Below are positions 60,744 to 64,000 of a stretch of 64,000 bases of DNA, piece by piece; the stretch's first letter is position 1; each line of letters begins with the position of its first letter. The translations under genes and the position numbers were made by a program. The notes beneath the pieces were generated by a model that did no database searches, was not told the origin of the DNA, and was given only the letters and a program-made list of their open reading frames with translations. The stretch lies in NCBI GenBank assembly GCA_000431135.1, contig HF987896.1, positions 56,598-120,597 on the forward strand, written 5' to 3'. This DNA is from Clostridium sp. CAG:590. GTDB lineage: Bacteria; Bacillota; Clostridia; Lachnospirales; Lachnospiraceae.

Positions 60744-62045
60744 ATGGAAGATTATGCAATCCAAGTAAAAAATGTTGTAAAAACATATAAGTTATATAAG
60801 AAACCGGCGGATCGTGTAAAAGAGGCGTTTAGCGTAACAGGAAAGAAAAGACATAAAGATTTTTTCGCATTAAATAATGTCAGTTTTGATGTTAAAAAGG
60901 GAGAAATGCTAGGACTGATTGGAACGAATGGAGCGGGTAAGTCAACACTATTAAAGATTATTACAGGTGTTTTGACACCGACAAGTGGTGATATTGTTAT
61001 TAATGGGAAAATATCTGCGTTGTTAGAGCTTGGCGCAGGATTCAATCCAGAGTATACGGGTATAGAAAATGCATATTTGAATGGTGCAATGATTGGATTT
61101 ACAAGGGAAGAAATGGATGAAAAAATAGATGATATTGTGTCGTTTGCGGATATTGGTGATTTTATCTATCAGCCGGTAAAAACATATTCTAGTGGTATGT
61201 TTGCACGATTGGCGTTTGCTGTTGCTATTAGCGTTGACCCGGATATTTTAATTGTTGATGAAGCCTTGTCAGTTGGAGATGCGTTTTTTCAGGCAAAGTG
61301 TTTTAAAAAAATGGATGAGCTGAAAAAAAGTGGCAAAACAATTTTGTTTGTTTCTCATGATATGGGAAGTGTTATCAAATATTGCAATAGGGCAATTATT
61401 ATTGATCATGGAACGAAGTTGGAAGAGGGTCCTGCGGAGGAAATGGTCAATGTGTATAAACGTATACTGGTCAATCAATATAATCCGGAAAAAGATGTAG
61501 AAAACGGTGAAAAAAAGAAAACGAATGAATCCCGATCAGGTTCTAATGTTGGTTCATCTGATGAATGGAAGAATTCTATGTTGATTAATCCTAATAAAGA
61601 GATATATGGTGATAATAGGGCTGAGATTATTGATTTTGGAATTTTTGATCATGATGGAATGCTCACGACTACGGTTAAGAAATTTGATGTTTTTACGATT
61701 AAAATGAAAGTTGCGTTTCATGAATCAATAGCGAATCCCATATTTGCCTTTGGAATTAAAGACTTGAAATCTACAGATCTTTGTGGAACGAATAGCTTTA
61801 TAGAAGGTGTAGATACGGGTAATTGTCAAAAGAACGATATTATAGAAATATCTTTTAAACAAAAAATGACTTTACAAAATGGACAATATTTATTACAACT
61901 GGGTTGTACCGGTTATGAGGGTGATGATTTAGTTGTTTATAATCGACTGTATGATATTTGTTGTATTCAGGTTATTTCAGATAAGATAACAAATGGTTAT
62001 TTTGATGTTGATTCTACGATTGAAATTAAGAAAGGTGGAGAATGA
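60744..62045 (+). CDS. ABC exporter ATPase with C-terminal polymer-recognition domain (Wzt/RgpD-like)
   Basis: ATG 60744 follows GAGGAG by 8 bp; the TTG at 60738 is not needed. The 433-residue protein has Walker A GTNGAGKST at 60-68, the signature region KTYSSGMFARLAFAVA and Walker B ILIVDEALSVGD. After an ABC domain of about 245 residues and a polar linker (NGEKKKTNESRSGS), residues about 275-433 form a beta-rich Wzt-C-like domain (ADNRAEIIDFGIFDHDGM type start; FTIKMKVAFHE; FAFGIKD). Such domains bind the non-reducing end of the exported polymer and give specificity. Its stop overlaps the next ATG by 1 base (TGATG), coupling the two genes. Confidence 0.92.
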   Translation: MEDYAIQVKNVVKTYKLYKKPADRVKEAFSVTGKKRHKDFFALNNVSFDVKKGEMLGLIGTNGAGKSTLLKIITGVLTPTSGDIVINGKISALLELGAGFNPEYTGIENAYLNGAMIGFTREEMDEKIDDIVSFADIGDFIYQPVKTYSSGMFARLAFAVAISVDPDILIVDEALSVGDAFFQAKCFKKMDELKKSGKTILFVSHDMGSVIKYCNRAIIIDHGTKLEEGPAEEMVNVYKRILVNQYNPEKDVENGEKKKTNESRSGSNVGSSDEWKNSMLINPNKEIYGDNRAEIIDFGIFDHDGMLTTTVKKFDVFTIKMKVAFHESIANPIFAFGIKDLKSTDLCGTNSFIEGVDTGNCQKNDIIEISFKQKMTLQNGQYLLQLGCTGYEGDDLVVYNRLYDICCIQVISDKITNGYFDVDSTIEIKKGGE

Positions 62046-64000
62046 TGGGAGTAATTAGAACGATTGCGAATCAGCCGGCATTAGTTGGTCAGGGAGTTAA
62101 ATTTTTGAAAGAACATGGTGTTCGTGAGACATACAGAATGATGACGTCGGTTGTTTCAAAAGATACGTCATATTTACCGGATAAATCTCAACGGAGAAAA
62201 TATAAGGGAAATATAAAATTTTCAATTCTTATGCCTGTTTATAATGTAGATGTTAATTGGCTTCAGGTTGCTATTGATAGCGTTAAAGCGCAGAATTATA
62301 CGAATTGGGAATTATGTATTGTAGATGATTGTTCCACAGATTCTAAAGTGCGAGAATATTTACAACAGATTAATGACAATCAGATAAAAATAAAGTATGC
62401 GGATAAAAATGGAGGTATTTCGGTTACAACTAATCTTGCAGCAGAAATGGCAAGCGGGGAATATTATTTATTAATGGATAATGATGATGAGATTGCATCT
62501 TACGCATTGGACGAATTTTATCGGTGCATTAAAAATTCTGGGGCGGATATTGTATATAGTGATCAGGATATTGTAGATATGAAAGGGCACCATAGAGATC
62601 CTTTGTATAAACCGGACTGGTCTCCTGATCTTTTCTTAAGTCAGATGTATATGGGTCATTTGATTGGCTTCAGATCCAGTTTGTTTGAGCAAGTTGGCGG
62701 ATTTCGTACAGAGTATAATGGAAGTCAGGACTATGACTTGTTGCTTCGTATGACGTTGCTTACAAATAATATTAAGCATATTCCGATGGTATTATATTCA
62801 TGGAGAGATATTCCAAGCTCAACTGCGGCAAATCCAGAAGCAAAACCATATGCTCAAACAGCAGGGTTGAATGCAATACAAAATTATTTGGATCAAAGAT
62901 ATGGTGTGGGAGCAGCGGTTGCAAAGGAAACAGATAGTTTGTTTGTATATGATGTCAGATATGCAATACCGGAGAATACAAAAGTTGGAATTATTATTCC
63001 AACGAAGGATCATGTTGATTTGTTACAGGTTGCGATTGAGAGTATTGAGGAGAATACAACATTCAGAAACTATGAAATTGTTATATTGAATAACAATTCT
63101 GTAGAAATGGAAACATATGTGTATTTTGATAGTGTACAGAAACAATATAATAATGTTTCTGTACATGATGCGTTGTTTGAATTTAATTGGTCAAAGTTAA
63201 ACAATTATGGAATGAACATATGTAATGCTGATGTCTATGTATTTTTGAATAATGACGTTAAGATTATTGAACCAGAATGGTTAACAAGATTAGCTGAAAA
63301 GGCTTTGCGTCCGGATGTTGGTGTTGTAGGTGGATTATTGTTATATGAAGATAGTACCATCCAACATGCGGGAGTTGTTGTTGGAATGGGCGGCTGGGCA
63401 GAACATGTGTTTAAAGGAATGCAACCGATTCATTATGGCTCCCCGTTTGTTTCACCTATGGTTACAAGAAATGTGACTGCTTGTACAGGAGCCTGCCTTG
63501 CAGTTTCTAGTAACACATTAAACAACATTGGAAGATTTGATGAGAGATTTATTATATGCGGTAGTGATATTGAATTGGGTATACGTGCATCGCAGAGAGG
63601 ATTATATAATATATATGATCCAAATGTTCGTTTGTATCATTATGAATCTAAATCCAGAGATTCTTATGTTCCGGATATTGATTTTAAGATGTCTTATAAG
63701 GTATATACACCGTATAGAGAACAAGGTGATCCATTCTATAATAATAATTTAGACTATTATGTATATCAACCGACTGTAAAACATTTATTAAACGAAAATG
63801 ATGTAAAGGCAGAGCAGATTGCTGATACAACAGATGATTGCATTACAGCGCAAGATGTAAAAGTGGATGAGATTAATCCATATTATTTTAGACATACTGA
63901 ATCAGAAAGAAAACGATTGAATTTGTTAGTTCCATCTATTAATCCAGAACATGTATTTGGTGGCATTTCAACAGCAATTAAATTCTATGTTAAGCTTGCA
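62045..64000 (+). CDS. multidomain glycosyltransferase, incomplete at the window end
   Basis: The frame is open from ATG 62045 (overlapping the TGA of the ATPase gene by 1 base) to the last base, 652 codons. After about 55 residues comes a GT2 domain: FSILMPVYNVDVNWLQVAID, LCIVDDCSTDSK, LMDNDDEIA. A second GT2 domain follows from about residue 315 (VGIIIPTKDHVDLLQVAIES; IVILNNNS; VFLNNDVKII; IGRFDERF). At about residue 620 a further segment begins, LNLLVPSINPEHVFGGISTA, which looks like the opening of a GT-B enzyme of the WsaF type (rhamnosyltransferase). So it appears to be a three-domain enzyme. It is coupled to the Wzt-like ATPase, placing it in the ABC-dependent polymer pathway. Confidence 0.85.
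   Translation, partial: MGVIRTIANQPALVGQGVKFLKEHGVRETYRMMTSVVSKDTSYLPDKSQRRKYKGNIKFSILMPVYNVDVNWLQVAIDSVKAQNYTNWELCIVDDCSTDSKVREYLQQINDNQIKIKYADKNGGISVTTNLAAEMASGEYYLLMDNDDEIASYALDEFYRCIKNSGADIVYSDQDIVDMKGHHRDPLYKPDWSPDLFLSQMYMGHLIGFRSSLFEQVGGFRTEYNGSQDYDLLLRMTLLTNNIKHIPMVLYSWRDIPSSTAANPEAKPYAQTAGLNAIQNYLDQRYGVGAAVAKETDSLFVYDVRYAIPENTKVGIIIPTKDHVDLLQVAIESIEENTTFRNYEIVILNNNSVEMETYVYFDSVQKQYNNVSVHDALFEFNWSKLNNYGMNICNADVYVFLNNDVKIIEPEWLTRLAEKALRPDVGVVGGLLLYEDSTIQHAGVVVGMGGWAEHVFKGMQPIHYGSPFVSPMVTRNVTACTGACLAVSSNTLNNIGRFDERFIICGSDIELGIRASQRGLYNIYDPNVRLYHYESKSRDSYVPDIDFKMSYKVYTPYREQGDPFYNNNLDYYVYQPTVKHLLNENDVKAEQIADTTDDCITAQDVKVDEINPYYFRHTESERKRLNLLVPSINPEHVFGGISTAIKFYVKLA

Overview
The window looks like a chromosomal segment of a low-to-moderate GC Gram-positive gut anaerobe, most likely a member of the Lachnospiraceae (Clostridia). 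The reasons are strong AGGAGG-type ribosome binding sites, AT-rich codon use, clean TTGaca/TATAAT promoters, many choline-binding-type cell-wall repeats, Ig-like BIG2 domains, and teichoic-acid-type polymer genes. The species assignment is inference. No rRNA, tRNA, CRISPR array, IS element or prophage was recognised. Almost the whole window concerns building, exporting, anchoring and remodelling cell-surface glycans.

Layout. (1) 1-4260: the 3' end of queC, then cysD, a cysN-cysC fusion and a sulfotransferase. This is a compact unit that would make PAPS and spend it on a sulfated product. (2) 4418-19403: galE, a diacylglycerol-kinase-like lipid kinase, glmM, a GH25 lysozyme with wall-binding repeats, a WbaP-type initiating sugar transferase, three CDP-polyol phosphotransferases of the TagF/TarL family, a GT2, a TagGH-like ABC exporter, and tarI-tarJ (CDP-ribitol synthesis). 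Together these are a wall-teichoic-acid-like pathway ending at a perfect 18-bp bidirectional terminator. (3) 19447-22984: two divergent secreted right-handed beta-helix proteins. (4) 23018-34380: a second polymer block with a GT-C-like membrane protein, a fourth CDP-polyol phosphotransferase, a GT4-like enzyme, a second TarI-like cytidylyltransferase next to an extended SDR, two GT2s, two pyruvyltransferase-family proteins and a Wzx-like flippase. (5) 34512-41707: glmS, an LCP ligase, and three secreted wall proteins (repeat protein, GH5, L,D-transpeptidase). (6) 42096-48215: gltBD, preceded by the only gene-free stretch over 300 bp. (7) 48297-50206: a two-gene minus-strand ATPase/RloB-like unit, possibly phage defence. 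(8) 50373-64000: a secreted BIG2-GDPD phosphodiesterase, then a third glycan block with several GT2s, a GT-C-like protein, a GtrB-like/DUF2304 pair, a Wzm/Wzt ABC exporter, and a multidomain glycosyltransferase that runs off the window. This last block resembles streptococcal rhamnan (Rgp/GAC-type) loci.

How it fits together. GlmS and GlmM make amino-sugar precursor, GalE interconverts UDP-hexoses, and TarI/TarJ and the second cytidylyltransferase/SDR pair supply CDP-linked units. The initiating transferase loads undecaprenyl phosphate, and GT2 and TagF-like enzymes extend the chain. Three separate export routes (TagGH-like ABC, Wzx flippase, Wzm/Wzt ABC) carry polymers out, and the LCP protein would ligate them to peptidoglycan. 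GH25, the L,D-transpeptidase, the GH5, the repeat protein and the GDPD act outside. The most interesting points are the sulfation module beside teichoic-acid genes, the TarI/SDR pair of unknown product, the GAC-like side-chain module outside streptococci, and the ATPase/RloB-like pair.
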